This document shows positions 32,825 to 43,506 of a stretch of 53,417 nt of DNA, in pieces. The stretch spans positions 1 through 53,417 of the forward strand of contig JAQBVJ010000041.1 of assembly GCA_027623235.1 (NCBI GenBank), in the 5' to 3' direction. The DNA comes from Planctomycetota bacterium. Lineage in GTDB: Bacteria > Planctomycetota > Planctomycetia > Planctomycetales > Planctomycetaceae. A program made the position numbers and the translations under genes. The first letter of the stretch is position 1. Each line of letters starts with the position of its first letter. Below the pieces are notes generated by a model. That model saw only the letters and a program-made list of their open reading frames with translations, did not search any database and was not told the origin of the DNA.

Positions 32825-32880
32825 CACACGAAGCCACAAAGAGTCCCCCTTTTTTCTTCGTGGCTTTGTGTCTTCGTGTG
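32825..32880. repeat. Intergenic inverted repeat, family I, possible bidirectional terminator
   Basis: CACACGAAGCCACAAAG (32825-32841) is mirrored by CTTTGTGTCTTCGTGTG (32864-32880) with one mismatch. A C/T-rich run (CCCCCTTTTTT) lies in the loop. It lies between the convergent mnmE-like gene and the metallo-hydrolase gene. Confidence 0.8.
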
Positions 32881-32907
32881 CCACTTTTTCCAGCGACAAA
32901 ACCAGCG

Positions 32908-33831
32908 TTACTTGTCGGTGAGTTCGCCGTAAACGTGCTCGATATTTTCGACACGCTCCCTCACGTTGACTCCGGTCCATTTTTCGTAGAACGGCAGATC
33001 GATTTCCTTTTTGATCTGGTCGAGCGTTTTGCCGGCGTCGATGGCGGTTTGGATTTTCTCGCGAAGTTCCACGAAGTACCGCTTCTGAGTTTTGATGAGG
33101 CTTCCGTCGGAGGGCTCGCCGTGGCCGGGAGCGAGTTTCTTGATTGGCAGTTTGCCGACTTCGGTGAGGACTCCGATCCAGCTTTCCGTGTCGCTGTCGC
33201 CGGTGTAGTTGAAAGCTCCGTTGACGATCGCGTCGCCGGTAAAGGCGATGCCGTGTTTGGGCAGCCAGGCGATCGCGTCTCCGGCCGTGTGAGCGTGGCC
33301 GAAGTAAATCAGCTCAACCCGCATCGTGCCGTCGTCGAGGACCAGCTTCTTCGGGAAGTAGAGCGACGGCTTGTCGTAATCGAGCTTGCCGTACTCGTCC
33401 GGCTTGTCTTTCTGTGACTGCTCGAAGCCGGCGATGCCTTTTGTATCGAACAGCTCGCGGCTGTTTTCCGAGGCGATCGCGATCGCGCCGAGCTTTGTGT
33501 AAATCGGATTTCCGTCGGCGTGGTCTCCGTGGTAGTGCGTGTCGAAGACGTAACGGATGGGTTTGTCGGTTGTCTTGCGGATCAGCTTGACGACTTCCTC
33601 GGCCTGATTCGGGAAGTTTGCATCGATGACCAGAACGAAATCTTTGAAGACAACCCAGCCCTGGTTACAGCCGATGAATTCGGGCTCGTTGAGGACTTTT
33701 CGAAAGTAGACGCCCGGTGCGAGCTCGTGAATCGTCGTTTCCGTGGGAGAAAACCAGCCGGCAGACCAACTGGAAACACCGGCGAGGACAACAACGCTCA
33801 GCAGCGCGACAAGTACACGACGATTCTTCAT
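32908..33831 (-). CDS. Secreted metallo-beta-lactamase-fold hydrolase
   Basis: 307 residues from the ATG at 33831. A signal peptide or N-terminal anchor (VLVALLSVVVLAGVSSWSAGW) is followed by the MBL fold. The zinc ligands are in FDTHYHGDHADGNPI, later His in FGHAHTAGDAI and Asp in IAFTGDAIVNG, with a final His in LAPGHGEPS. The arrangement resembles SoxH/quinoprotein-relay type MBL proteins and class B lactamases. The C-terminal ~70 residues are helical and not typical of lactamases. Likely periplasmic; substrate unknown. Confidence 0.85.
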   Translation of the reverse strand: MKNRRVLVALLSVVVLAGVSSWSAGWFSPTETTIHELAPGVYFRKVLNEPEFIGCNQGWVVFKDFVLVIDANFPNQAEEVVKLIRKTTDKPIRYVFDTHYHGDHADGNPIYTKLGAIAIASENSRELFDTKGIAGFEQSQKDKPDEYGKLDYDKPSLYFPKKLVLDDGTMRVELIYFGHAHTAGDAIAWLPKHGIAFTGDAIVNGAFNYTGDSDTESWIGVLTEVGKLPIKKLAPGHGEPSDGSLIKTQKRYFVELREKIQTAIDAGKTLDQIKKEIDLPFYEKWTGVNVRERVENIEHVYGELTDK

Positions 33832-33918
33832 GACGGCCTCCGGATGAGATCTCACGAAACGGCGGACTAAGTGCCGAGAGGTTGGAGATTTCCGGCGGCG
33901 GTGTCCAGCAACGCCACG

Positions 33919-34464
33919 TCAATTCGACGAGGGCTTTGGCAGAGGTACTTTCGCGGCTTTAAGTACGCCGTCAAAAACGCCGCGCGGCGAGTCGGTAATC
34001 AGGATCGCATCCGGCTCCTTTTTGTCGTCGACGTACCAGACCACCGAGTAGCACGTAAAGCAGATGACGAAGTCGAACGTCTTTCCGTCGTGCTTCACTC
34101 GGATTCCGTGGCGAGGATCAAAGCAGTCTGCGGCCGATCCGTCGTTTTCCTCGGCACCTGACCGGAACGCGGTCAGCAGTCTTGTTCGCGTGGTGTGATC
34201 CTGGATTTGCGTGCTGCCGAGAACTTTCCAGCCGCGAAAGCCGACGGACTCATCGCGGTTTTCCTGTTCCTCCGGATCCAGTGAGAACAGCACGAAGTCT
34301 GTCCCCGTGGAGAGGGCATTCTCAGCGGCATCAGGGAGCGGAGAATTTTCAACCGGCGCCGGCACTGCCGGGGTGTCCGGTGCTTCCGCAGGAATCGGCT
34401 CCTCAGACGGAGTGCAGCCGGTGACACAAATGCAGAGTGCTGAAGTCAAAATCAAATGGCGCAT
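33919..34464 (-). CDS. Lipoprotein, hypothetical
   Basis: 181 residues from the ATG at 34464 (GGAG seven bases upstream). The signal ends ICVTGC, with Cys17 as lipidation site. A Pro/Ala/Glu-rich linker of about 35 residues leads to a compact domain with FRGWKVLGSTQI, CFDPRHGIRV and FVICFTCYSVVWYV. The paired Cys in the last segment could form a disulfide. I do not recognise the fold. It is on the same strand as the metallo-hydrolase and aroH. Confidence 0.75.
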   Translation of the reverse strand: MRHLILTSALCICVTGCTPSEEPIPAEAPDTPAVPAPVENSPLPDAAENALSTGTDFVLFSLDPEEQENRDESVGFRGWKVLGSTQIQDHTTRTRLLTAFRSGAEENDGSAADCFDPRHGIRVKHDGKTFDFVICFTCYSVVWYVDDKKEPDAILITDSPRGVFDGVLKAAKVPLPKPSSN

Positions 34465-34535
34465 CAAGCATCTCCGGCAAAGTTGTGATTCCGCTCGAAC
34501 GATTGGGATCAGTGGCGCGGAAACTTAAGTACGGG

Positions 34536-34907
34536 CTACTGGGCTGAAGCGACGTCGGGTCGCAGCTTCTTCGCCTCGCGCAAATAGACGTGGACGATTT
34601 CGGCCTGCGGTTTTTCGGTGTTCCAGTGGAGCATGACTCGGATGCAGCGGGGCATTTTTCCCTCGACCGCGATTTCTGATGCACAGAGCAGTGGCACCTG
34701 GCTCATGCCGATGCCTCGCGCGGCCTCGGCGGGGAACGTCGAGGTCAGGTCGGGGGTCGTTGTGAAGATGATCGAGCCGATTTCCTCGAACGATTCGATG
34801 GTGTTCTGTGCGAGGATCGATTGAAGCAGCTCGCGCGTGGCTTCGTGGATCTCCTCAGGGGAGTCGTTTTCGACTGTGGTTGCTCCGCGAACTCCACGAA
34901 CGCTCAT
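34536..34907 (-). CDS. aroH: Chorismate mutase, AroH class
   Basis: Converts chorismate to prephenate (Phe/Tyr pathway). 123 residues, the normal size for the trimeric AroH fold. It starts [18 protein letters not shown] with the substrate-binding Arg in RGVRGATT, has [19 protein letters not shown], and a C-terminal [10 protein letters not shown] with the second Arg. AAGGGAAAG lies just before the ATG. Confidence 0.93.
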   Translation of the reverse strand: MSVRGVRGATTVENDSPEEIHEATRELLQSILAQNTIESFEEIGSIIFTTTPDLTSTFPAEAARGIGMSQVPLLCASEIAVEGKMPRCIRVMLHWNTEKPQAEIVHVYLREAKKLRPDVASAQ

Positions 34908-35149
34908 CGCTTTCCCTTAACAATGCGGCTTTGCCAGACGGTCAACGAGCTTTGTGGATCCCGCCCAACCTGTTGTGCTCAGGCATGTTAAACACGTCTT
35001 GCCGGTTTTTGGAGTTATCCGGTACAAACCTGAGCCTGTCATTCGAGCCTGCTCAAAAACGGGCCGCCGTGCTGTTCTTGTCGGCCGACTGGCAGAATCT
35101 GACACGAAACCCGGTCTAAGGAAAGACCGAAAACTGCAGGGGATTTCGC

Positions 35150-36226
35150 ATGGACGCGACGGTGGGGGCACTGGCTGCGCTGCTGAATGGTGAGGTTCTT
35201 GGCGACGCCGAACTGCCGATCCGTAAGGTGGACTCGCTCGACAATGCCGACGCCGTGACGCTCAGTTTCATGGGTGGCGGCACGAAACTGCGGGCACTCG
35301 ACGCGTGCCGGGCGGGAGCCATTCTGGTCGGCAGCGGCCGGATCGATGATCTCACACCGGAACTGCGCGAGCGATTCACGTTTCTGGTGGTCGAGGATGC
35401 GTTGGACGCGTTCCTCTTAATTCTTCAACGGGAACGTCCGCCTCGGCCGCGAGCGAACATTGGCGTCTCGCCCCAGGCGATCGTTGCTGAGTCGGCGACC
35501 ATCGGCGAGCGGACCAACATTCATCCCGGTGCGACGATTGGCGAAGACGTCGTGATCGGCTGCGACTGCGAGATCCTTTCCGGCGCGGTGATCGGCGACG
35601 GCTGCCGCATCGGCGATCACTCAACGCTGCACCCGCGAGTCGTTCTTTACCCGGACGTCGAACTTGGCGAGCGGGTCATCCTGCATGCGGGTGTCGTGGT
35701 CGGAGCCGACGGGTACGGATACCGCCTTCGCGACGGACGTTTCGAAAAGATTCCTCAGCTTGGCTCGGTCCGTATTGAGAACGATGTCGAGATCGGAGCC
35801 AACGCGACCATCGATCGCGGCATGATCGGCCCGACGGTGATTGGCGAGGGCACGAAACTCGACAACCTCATCATGGTGGCTCACAACTGCCAGATTGGAA
35901 AACACAACGTGTTCGCCTCGCAGGTTGGCCTCGCCGGCTCGACCTCAACCGGCGATTACGTGCGGATTGGTGGACAGACGGGGATCGCCGATCACCTGCG
36001 GATCGGCAGCAACGTCGCACTCGCTGCCAGTTCGGCCATTCACAAGGACGTCCCTGACGGGGAAACCTGGGCGGGCTATCCCGCGCGACCGGTCGAAGAA
36101 TCGTTCCGGATTCTGATGGCTCAGGGAAAGTTGCCGGAGATGAGAACCCGACTCCGCGACCTGGAAAAACAGGTCAAGCGACTTTCCGCGGAACTGAAAC
36201 GAACCCCCGACAGCGAAGCCGCGTAG
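35150..36226 (+). CDS. lpxD: UDP-3-O-acylglucosamine N-acyltransferase
   Basis: Third step of lipid A synthesis. 358 residues: an N-terminal uridine-binding domain (about 1-100), then a left-handed beta helix of hexapeptide repeats (GATIGEDVVIGCDCEILSGA and on). VVVGADGYGYRLRDG and IDRGMIGPTVIGEGTKLDN are family signatures. The catalytic His lies in MVAHNCQIG. The C-terminal helix (MRTRLRDLEKQVKRL) trimerises the protein. The GCG-TAG end is inside a family B repeat arm. With lpxI about 0.8 kb downstream, it supports an LPS-type outer membrane. Confidence 0.96.
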   Translation: MDATVGALAALLNGEVLGDAELPIRKVDSLDNADAVTLSFMGGGTKLRALDACRAGAILVGSGRIDDLTPELRERFTFLVVEDALDAFLLILQRERPPRPRANIGVSPQAIVAESATIGERTNIHPGATIGEDVVIGCDCEILSGAVIGDGCRIGDHSTLHPRVVLYPDVELGERVILHAGVVVGADGYGYRLRDGRFEKIPQLGSVRIENDVEIGANATIDRGMIGPTVIGEGTKLDNLIMVAHNCQIGKHNVFASQVGLAGSTSTGDYVRIGGQTGIADHLRIGSNVALAASSAIHKDVPDGETWAGYPARPVEESFRILMAQGKLPEMRTRLRDLEKQVKRLSAELKRTPDSEAA

Positions 36227-36248
36227 GTCAGGCTCCGCCTGACGAAGT
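36223..36248. repeat. Single arm of repeat family B at the lpxD end
   Basis: GTAGGTCAGGCTCCGCCTGA begins at 36223 and its TAG is the lpxD stop codon. No right arm is found before the next gene at 36312. Confidence 0.8.
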
Positions 36249-36311
36249 TGCACACTCTGAAATCTCCGCCGAACCGTGCCCCTCATTCCACCTGGTCGAC
36301 AAGGAAGAGCC

Positions 36312-36938
36312 ATGAAACGAATCCTCCTCAGCATTGCTCTGCCGCTTGCCATCATTGTGGTTGCCTGGCAGTTTGCTCCGGTCGAAGTCGAGGTTCTTGA
36401 AGCGGCCGTCGTTGAAGACAGAACTGTTGTTGCCGAGGCTGCAGCGGACGGCAAAGCAACTGTGGATGTCGTGTTTGATGTGGCCGTGGCCGCAGTCGAC
36501 GCAGCCGGTAACGCTGCCTCGCCGACAAGACGACCCGATGGCAAAGTCGACTACAAACGATTGCTCGCACAGAACCTGGACCTGGTCACAGTCCTGATCG
36601 ACAGCAAAGGCGGTGATGGTGAGTACGGCGAGCTGATCCATGTTGCGCTGATCAGCATGGACGGAGCCGCGGTGCCTCATCTTTTGAAAATCCTCGAAGA
36701 GACAAACGATTCCCAAAAGAAGCAGTTGGTCGCCAGCCTGCTGGCATCCGCTGCCCTCTTCCCCAACTACCCGATTGAAGACGTCGTCCCTCCACTGCTG
36801 AAACTGGCGAAAAGTGACGACGAAAATGAAAAGGAGCTCGGGATCGTCTCTCTCGCTCAGATTTTTCAATTTCAGGGAATGTCGGAAGCTCAGCGCATCG
36901 CAATGCGGCTGGAAATTCAGTCCGGCGGCGGATTTTGA
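36312..36938 (+). CDS. Membrane-anchored HEAT-like hypothetical protein
   Basis: 208 residues from the ATG at 36312. An N-terminal hydrophobic segment (ILLSIALPLAIIVVAW) is a signal or anchor. An Ala/Val-rich linker follows. The last 120 residues are paired helices (LIHVALISMDGAAVPHLLKI, KKQLVASLLASAALFP, IEDVVPPLLKLAKS) like HEAT/Armadillo repeats. It lies between lpxD and lpxI on the same strand, so it may be co-expressed with them, but nothing shows a direct role in lipid A synthesis. Confidence 0.7.
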   Translation: MKRILLSIALPLAIIVVAWQFAPVEVEVLEAAVVEDRTVVAEAAADGKATVDVVFDVAVAAVDAAGNAASPTRRPDGKVDYKRLLAQNLDLVTVLIDSKGGDGEYGELIHVALISMDGAAVPHLLKILEETNDSQKKQLVASLLASAALFPNYPIEDVVPPLLKLAKSDDENEKELGIVSLAQIFQFQGMSEAQRIAMRLEIQSGGGF

Positions 36939-37017
36939 TCGACGCCGAACCGGGCCATCGTGGCTGCGGGTTCAACCGGCGTCTCTTCTCGACTTTGACT
37001 TACCACTCGAAACAGAC

Positions 37018-37914
37018 ATGCAAGTTGTCGGAACTGACAACACTCTGAAACTTCACGAGCCCGAGCGGGTTGGTCTGCTCGCCGGCGGCGGTCGCTTTCC
37101 AATTCTGTTTGCGGAAGGAGCCCGGCGGCAGGGCCACCACGTACACGGAGTCGGCGTGCTCGGCATGGCTCCGGATGAACTCGTCGAGATCTGCGACAGC
37201 TTCGAGTGGTTTTCGATCGCGAAAGTCGGCAAAGCGATCCGGTCATTCGTCCGGCACGACATTCAGCACGTCGTCATGGCCGGCAAGATTGAAAAGACGG
37301 TGTTGTTTCAGCCGCAGCGGATGTTGAGGCTGATGCCGGACTGGCGGACGCTGCACATGTTCTACATGTACGTCCGCGAAAATCGGAAAGACGACACGTT
37401 TCTGCTGGCCGTCATCAAGGAATTTGAGCGGGACAACATCACGTTTGGGTCGGCTCTTGACTACTGCCCGGAGCTTCTCGTGAAACATGGATTTCTGACG
37501 AAACGTAAACCGACCTCCGACCAGTGGGCGGACATCCGCTTCGGCTGGGACATCGCCCGTCAGATGGGTGGCCTCGACATCGGCCAGTCCATCGCCGTCA
37601 ACGATCTCGACGTGATCGCTGTCGAGGCGATCGAGGGCACGGACCGCTGCATCAAGCGGGCCGGAGAACTCTCACGGCGAGGCTTCACGCTTATCAAAGT
37701 CGCCAAGCCAAACCAGGACATGCGCTTCGACGTGCCGGCGATCGGAGAAAAAACGATCCGCACGATGCACGAAGCCGGCGGTCGCTGCCTGGCTGTCGAG
37801 AGCGGCATGACCATCATAATCGACCAGGACGACGTCATCGCACTGGCCGAAAAGCTGGGAGTCGCGATCGTCTCGCTGAACGCCGACGAACTGCAATTGA
37901 GCGAAGCCGCCTGA
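37018..37914 (+). CDS. lpxI: UDP-2,3-diacylglucosamine pyrophosphatase LpxI
   Basis: Cleaves UDP-2,3-diacylglucosamine to lipid X, the step done by LpxH in enterics. 298 residues: the N-terminal domain has VGLLAGGGRFPILFAEGARR, then VVMAGKIEKTVLF. The C-terminal DUF1009 domain has GGLDIGQSIAVNDLDVIAVE, GTDRCIKRAGEL, LIKVAKPNQDMRFDVPAIG and ESGMTIIIDQDDVI, the conserved active-site region. The ATG at 37018 is chosen because upstream residues are unlike the family. Confidence 0.94.
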   Translation: MQVVGTDNTLKLHEPERVGLLAGGGRFPILFAEGARRQGHHVHGVGVLGMAPDELVEICDSFEWFSIAKVGKAIRSFVRHDIQHVVMAGKIEKTVLFQPQRMLRLMPDWRTLHMFYMYVRENRKDDTFLLAVIKEFERDNITFGSALDYCPELLVKHGFLTKRKPTSDQWADIRFGWDIARQMGGLDIGQSIAVNDLDVIAVEAIEGTDRCIKRAGELSRRGFTLIKVAKPNQDMRFDVPAIGEKTIRTMHEAGGRCLAVESGMTIIIDQDDVIALAEKLGVAIVSLNADELQLSEAA

Positions 37915-37941
37915 GTGTCGGACGGCCATCCCAGGTCGGGC

Positions 37942-38526
37942 TCACATTGCCAGGAAGTTTCGCAGGATCTGAATGCCTGGCTCGGCGGTGAGGTAGCTTT
38001 CCGGGTGGAACTGCACGCCGTGGATCGGGTGCTCGCGATGGCGGAGTCCCATAATCTCTTTGGGCTGGCCGGGATCCTCGACCCACGCGGTGATTTCAAA
38101 CTCGGCGGGGATCGACTCTTCCGGCACGATCAGGCTGTGGTAGCGCGTCGCGGTGAACGGGTTGTCGAGACCGGCGAAAACGCCCTCGCCGTTGTGCTGA
38201 ATCTGCGAGACCTTGCCGTGCATCAGTCGCCCGGCGCGGACGACCTGAGCTCCGTAGACCTCGGCAATGCACTGGTGGCCCAGGCACACGCCGAGTAAGG
38301 GCAGCTTTGGACCGAACTGCTCGATGATCGCTTTGGAGAGGCCGGCCTCGCTCGGCGTACACGGGCCTGGCGAGATAATGATCCGCTCCGGGGCGAGCTG
38401 CTCAATCTCGTCCAGCGAGGTTTTGTCATTCCGCGCGACGTGAATGTCGAGCGACGCATCGATCTCCCCCAGCCTCTGCACGAGGTTGTAGGTAAAGGAA
38501 TCGTAGTTATCGAGGACGAAGATCAT
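37942..38526 (-). CDS. trpG: Anthranilate/aminodeoxychorismate synthase glutaminase subunit
   Basis: 194 residues, class I glutamine amidotransferase. It starts IFVLDNYDSFTYNLVQRLGE, has ISPGPCTPSEAG, the catalytic Cys in LLGVCLGHQCIAE, and His/Glu in IHGVQFHPESYLT. It supplies ammonia to TrpE and/or PabB; the two cannot be separated by sequence, and no trpE/pabB is adjacent. The ATG at 38526 is preferred over 38544. Confidence 0.92.
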   Translation of the reverse strand: MIFVLDNYDSFTYNLVQRLGEIDASLDIHVARNDKTSLDEIEQLAPERIIISPGPCTPSEAGLSKAIIEQFGPKLPLLGVCLGHQCIAEVYGAQVVRAGRLMHGKVSQIQHNGEGVFAGLDNPFTATRYHSLIVPEESIPAEFEITAWVEDPGQPKEIMGLRHREHPIHGVQFHPESYLTAEPGIQILRNFLAM

Positions 38527-38597
38527 TGGTTGGGCGAGGGGCAAGAGGTGAGGGGCAAGGGGATTCTGACGGAATGCGACGGCGACTGAAAGGACTC

Positions 38598-38693
38598 GTA
38601 GGTCAGGCTCTGCCTGACGGAATTTGAATGGGATTTCAAACTCCGTGAGAATTCTTCTGCGGGTTGGACTTCGTCAGGCACAGCCTGACCTAC
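38598..38693. repeat. Intergenic inverted repeat, family B
   Basis: Left arm starts GTAGGTCAGGCTCTGCCTGA at 38598; right arm 38668-38693 ends GCCTGACCTAC. The arms are 26 bp and near-perfect inverted copies. Confidence 0.85.
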
Positions 38694-38988
38694 TGCGGAT
38701 TCGGAGGCTTGACGGCCAAATCGCTCACTGATACCGTCCTGCGACTTCAGAGAGGCCCGGGGCGCTGGGATCGCGCGCTCAGGATGAGTTGTCCGGGCCA
38801 CCGCGTTTGAAACGGCACGAAACTGTGCATGCTGGTTCAGACGCGTCGCTCTTGTCTGAATTCTGGCCGGTCTGTTTGACTCAGATCGAGTCGGTTTAAG
38901 CAATTTTTACCCGTGCGGGGATTCTCTCAGACGACCGTCTGATTCGGCCTCGCATCTGAGCCGGCACTGGCCGGTGGCAATTGACTGC

Positions 38989-39079
38989 CCGCTGAAAAAG
39001 GGGTCTGACCCTTTCGAGGGCGTCTGATAAACAACGGAAAATGGCATGTCCAAAGAGGGTCAGACCCCTTTTTCAACGG
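38989..39079. repeat. Intergenic inverted repeat, family H, upstream of ppdK
   Basis: CCGCTGAAAAAGGGGTCTGA (left, 38989-39015 in full) mirrors a right arm at 39053-39079 ending CCCCTTTTTCAACGG. Each arm also contains the short palindrome GGGTCTGACCC. It ends 26 bases before the ppdK ATG. Confidence 0.85.
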
Positions 39080-39105
39080 ACTGCTCAGAGAGGAATTGAA
39101 GCGAG

Positions 39106-41844
<2,739 letters not shown>

Positions 41845-41884
41845 GTCTCACTCAAACTGCGACACTGATTGACAACGATGACTC

Positions 41885-41925
41885 ACGGGCGAGGCAGCTT
41901 CGGTTGCCTCGCCCGTTTTCTTTTC
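41885..41925 (+). terminator. Rho-independent terminator of ppdK
   Basis: ACGGGCGAGGCA (41885-41896) pairs perfectly with TGCCTCGCCCGT (41905-41916) over an 8-base GCTTCGGT loop, followed by TTTCTTTTC. It lies 41 bases after the ppdK stop. Confidence 0.92.
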
Positions 41926-41969
41926 GCTGTCTCATGACGCGATCGATTCTTCGCGCCGCTACCTCTCGT

Positions 41970-42425
41970 TCAACGCCCCTCTTCATCCTGAAGTTTGCGG
42001 AGGACTGCGACGTCGGACAGGTCCACTTCGCGTCCGCACGCCGTTTCGGACGCGATCAGATCCTCGACGCAGACAACGTAAAACCCTTGATCGGAATGCT
42101 GCATGGTCTCTCGTTGAGCCCAGGCCTGCTCAAACTCGATTCCCGGAGTTCGCGTCTGAACGTCGATCCGAAGCCGGTCTTTGAAAATCGTGATCTCGTT
42201 GTTGAGCAGCCGCTCGGTGGTCGTGAGAGACGCGGTGCCGAGGTTCGCTTCGCCCAGCGCGGCCAGCAGTCGCGCGGCGTTGTCCACTGTGGCCTCAATC
42301 AGCAGGTCGAGGTCAAAGGTGACGCGCGGGACACCGTGGAGAACTGCGGCAATTCCGCCGATGACGACGTAGCGGACGTCATGTTTCTTCAAGCACCTGA
42401 ACACGTCCCGGTACTGGTTCAGCAT
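41970..42425 (-). CDS. Nucleotidyltransferase-fold protein (AbiEii/MNT-like)
   Basis: 151 residues. The polymerase-beta-type signature is VIGGIAAVLHGVPRVTFDLD, with the metal-binding Asp pair DLD at about 38-40 and a third acidic residue expected in RIDVQTR. The remainder is the short helical tail of stand-alone nucleotidyltransferases (GFYVVCVEDLIASE). Such proteins are toxins or antitoxin modifiers in some pairs and are orphan enzymes elsewhere. Its start overlaps the 3' end of the small upstream gene by 47 bases, so the two are translationally linked. Confidence 0.8.
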   Translation of the reverse strand: MLNQYRDVFRCLKKHDVRYVVIGGIAAVLHGVPRVTFDLDLLIEATVDNAARLLAALGEANLGTASLTTTERLLNNEITIFKDRLRIDVQTRTPGIEFEQAWAQRETMQHSDQGFYVVCVEDLIASETACGREVDLSDVAVLRKLQDEEGR

Positions 42426-42588
42426 GGGGCTTGTTCCTCACAAGTTCCGGTCGTGTCGCCAGGATCAGCTCAGACATTTCACAGAAAATCTCCATCCGCT
42501 GCTCCAGCGAGAGCCCGTGAAACCACCGGGCTTTTTCGAGAAGAGATTCGTCCTCTCGCGAGTGAGAAACAGAGATCGATTCGGCCAT
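42379..42588 (-). CDS. Small hypothetical protein paired with the nucleotidyltransferase
   Basis: 69 residues from the ATG at 42588, ending at 42379; in-frame TTG/GTG codons upstream could extend it into the 15-bp repeats. It is helical and charged, with a central ARWFHGLSLEQRMEIFCEMS. No DNA-binding motif is obvious. The overlap with the nucleotidyltransferase gene suggests that the two form a unit, possibly toxin-antitoxin-like; that role is inference. Confidence 0.62.
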   Translation of the reverse strand: MAESISVSHSREDESLLEKARWFHGLSLEQRMEIFCEMSELILATRPELVRNKPHAEPVPGRVQVLEET

Positions 42589-42616
42589 GAGGTAATCCGG
42601 GTCCGCGAGGTTCACT

Positions 42617-42675
42617 TTCAACACAGTGTCTTTCAACGCTGTGTCTCCGAACGCAGTGTCTCCGAACGCAGTGTA
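42617..42675 (-). repeat. 15-bp tandem repeat, four units
   Basis: On the minus strand the units are ACACTGCGTTCGGAG twice, then ACACAGCGTTGAAAG and ACACTGTGTTGAAAG. They lie just upstream of, or as an N-terminal DTAFG-like extension of, the small gene paired with the nucleotidyltransferase. Confidence 0.8.
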
Positions 42676-42825
42676 CCTGGACTTTTCGCGGGGAATAACC
42701 CGAGGTGGCGGAATCCGCTGGTACCTTGAGGTAAATCGTGCCCACCAACAGGAACCTGCCCCGAGCGGGTGTTATAAGAGGCATTCAATATTGAGTGGAA
42801 TCCGTCTGACGGCTGGCCCCGTGAC

Positions 42826-43485
42826 ATGCAGAATGATGGTTCGAAACGATTGTCGCAGGTCTTACGACTGCTGGTGTTTCTGCTGATCGTCAAAGTGACC
42901 GTCGGCGTGGTCCTCAGTTTCGGCGGCTACCTGCCGCCGCGGTTTGAGTCCGGATTTCTGAACGGGCGAGACTCGTATTTCTGGAGCGGTTATCACCTGG
43001 CGTTTTACGCTCACATCGTCTCCGGTCCGGGCTCGCTTCTTCTGGGGATGCTTCTGCTGAGCGAGCGATTCCGGCGACGGTTTGCCGGCTGGCATCGGAA
43101 GCTCGGGCGAGTCCAGGTCGCGAGTGTGCTCCTGGTGGTTTCGCCGAGCGGCCTTGCAATGTCGTTTTACGCGGAGACCGGTGCGGTGGCCGGCGTCGGC
43201 TTCGGAACGCTCGCCGTGGCGACCGCGCTGTGCGTGCTGCTCGGCTGGCGATCGGCGGTCAAACGACGATTTGCCGAACACCGTGTCTGGATGCTGAGAT
43301 GCTACGTGCTGCTGTGCTCGGCGGTCGTTCTTCGGCTGACGGCTGGCCTGGCCACAGTTTCCGGTGTCGAGGGCGAATGGGCTTACCAGATATCGGCGTG
43401 GACCAGCTGGCTGGTTCCGCTCGCGATTCTCGAAGTGTGGCGGAGGCGAGGGCGACGAAAACCGGTTTCGGTTGAGGTTGAGTGA
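42826..43485 (+). CDS. DUF2306-type membrane protein
   Basis: 219 residues with about six membrane helices (LLVFLLIVKVTVGVVLSF; AFYAHIVSGPGSLLLGMLLL; VASVLLVVSPSGLAMSF; and others). HIVSGPGSLLLG, RRFAGWHRKLGRVQV and FAEHRVWMLRCYVL are the conserved His/Arg stretches of DUF2306 proteins, which resemble heme- or quinone-linked membrane proteins. Function unknown. Divergent from the nucleotidyltransferase pair. Confidence 0.8.
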   Translation: MQNDGSKRLSQVLRLLVFLLIVKVTVGVVLSFGGYLPPRFESGFLNGRDSYFWSGYHLAFYAHIVSGPGSLLLGMLLLSERFRRRFAGWHRKLGRVQVASVLLVVSPSGLAMSFYAETGAVAGVGFGTLAVATALCVLLGWRSAVKRRFAEHRVWMLRCYVLLCSAVVLRLTAGLATVSGVEGEWAYQISAWTSWLVPLAILEVWRRRGRRKPVSVEVE

Positions 43486-43506
43486 CCCTCAGGGAAGTGA
43501 GGCATC

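Larger units (their letters stand above)
38545..39105. other. Repeat-rich intergenic region, trpG/ppdK
   Basis: 561 bases without a credible gene. It contains a family B palindrome (38598-38693) and a family H palindrome (38989-39079). The 290 bases between them show no clear ORF with good codon use, no tRNA-like fold and no strong hairpin. The ppdK promoter must lie upstream of or inside the family H element, because only 26 bases separate that element from the start codon. Confidence 0.6.

Noticed and set aside
37942..38526. Cys-less or pseudo glutaminase
   Set aside because: The Cys-His-Glu triad is intact (GVCLGHQ and QFHPES), so it is a normal TrpG/PabA.
38523..38903. 126-codon minus-strand ORF upstream of trpG
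   Set aside because: It runs through the family B palindrome and has no domain or plausible start site.
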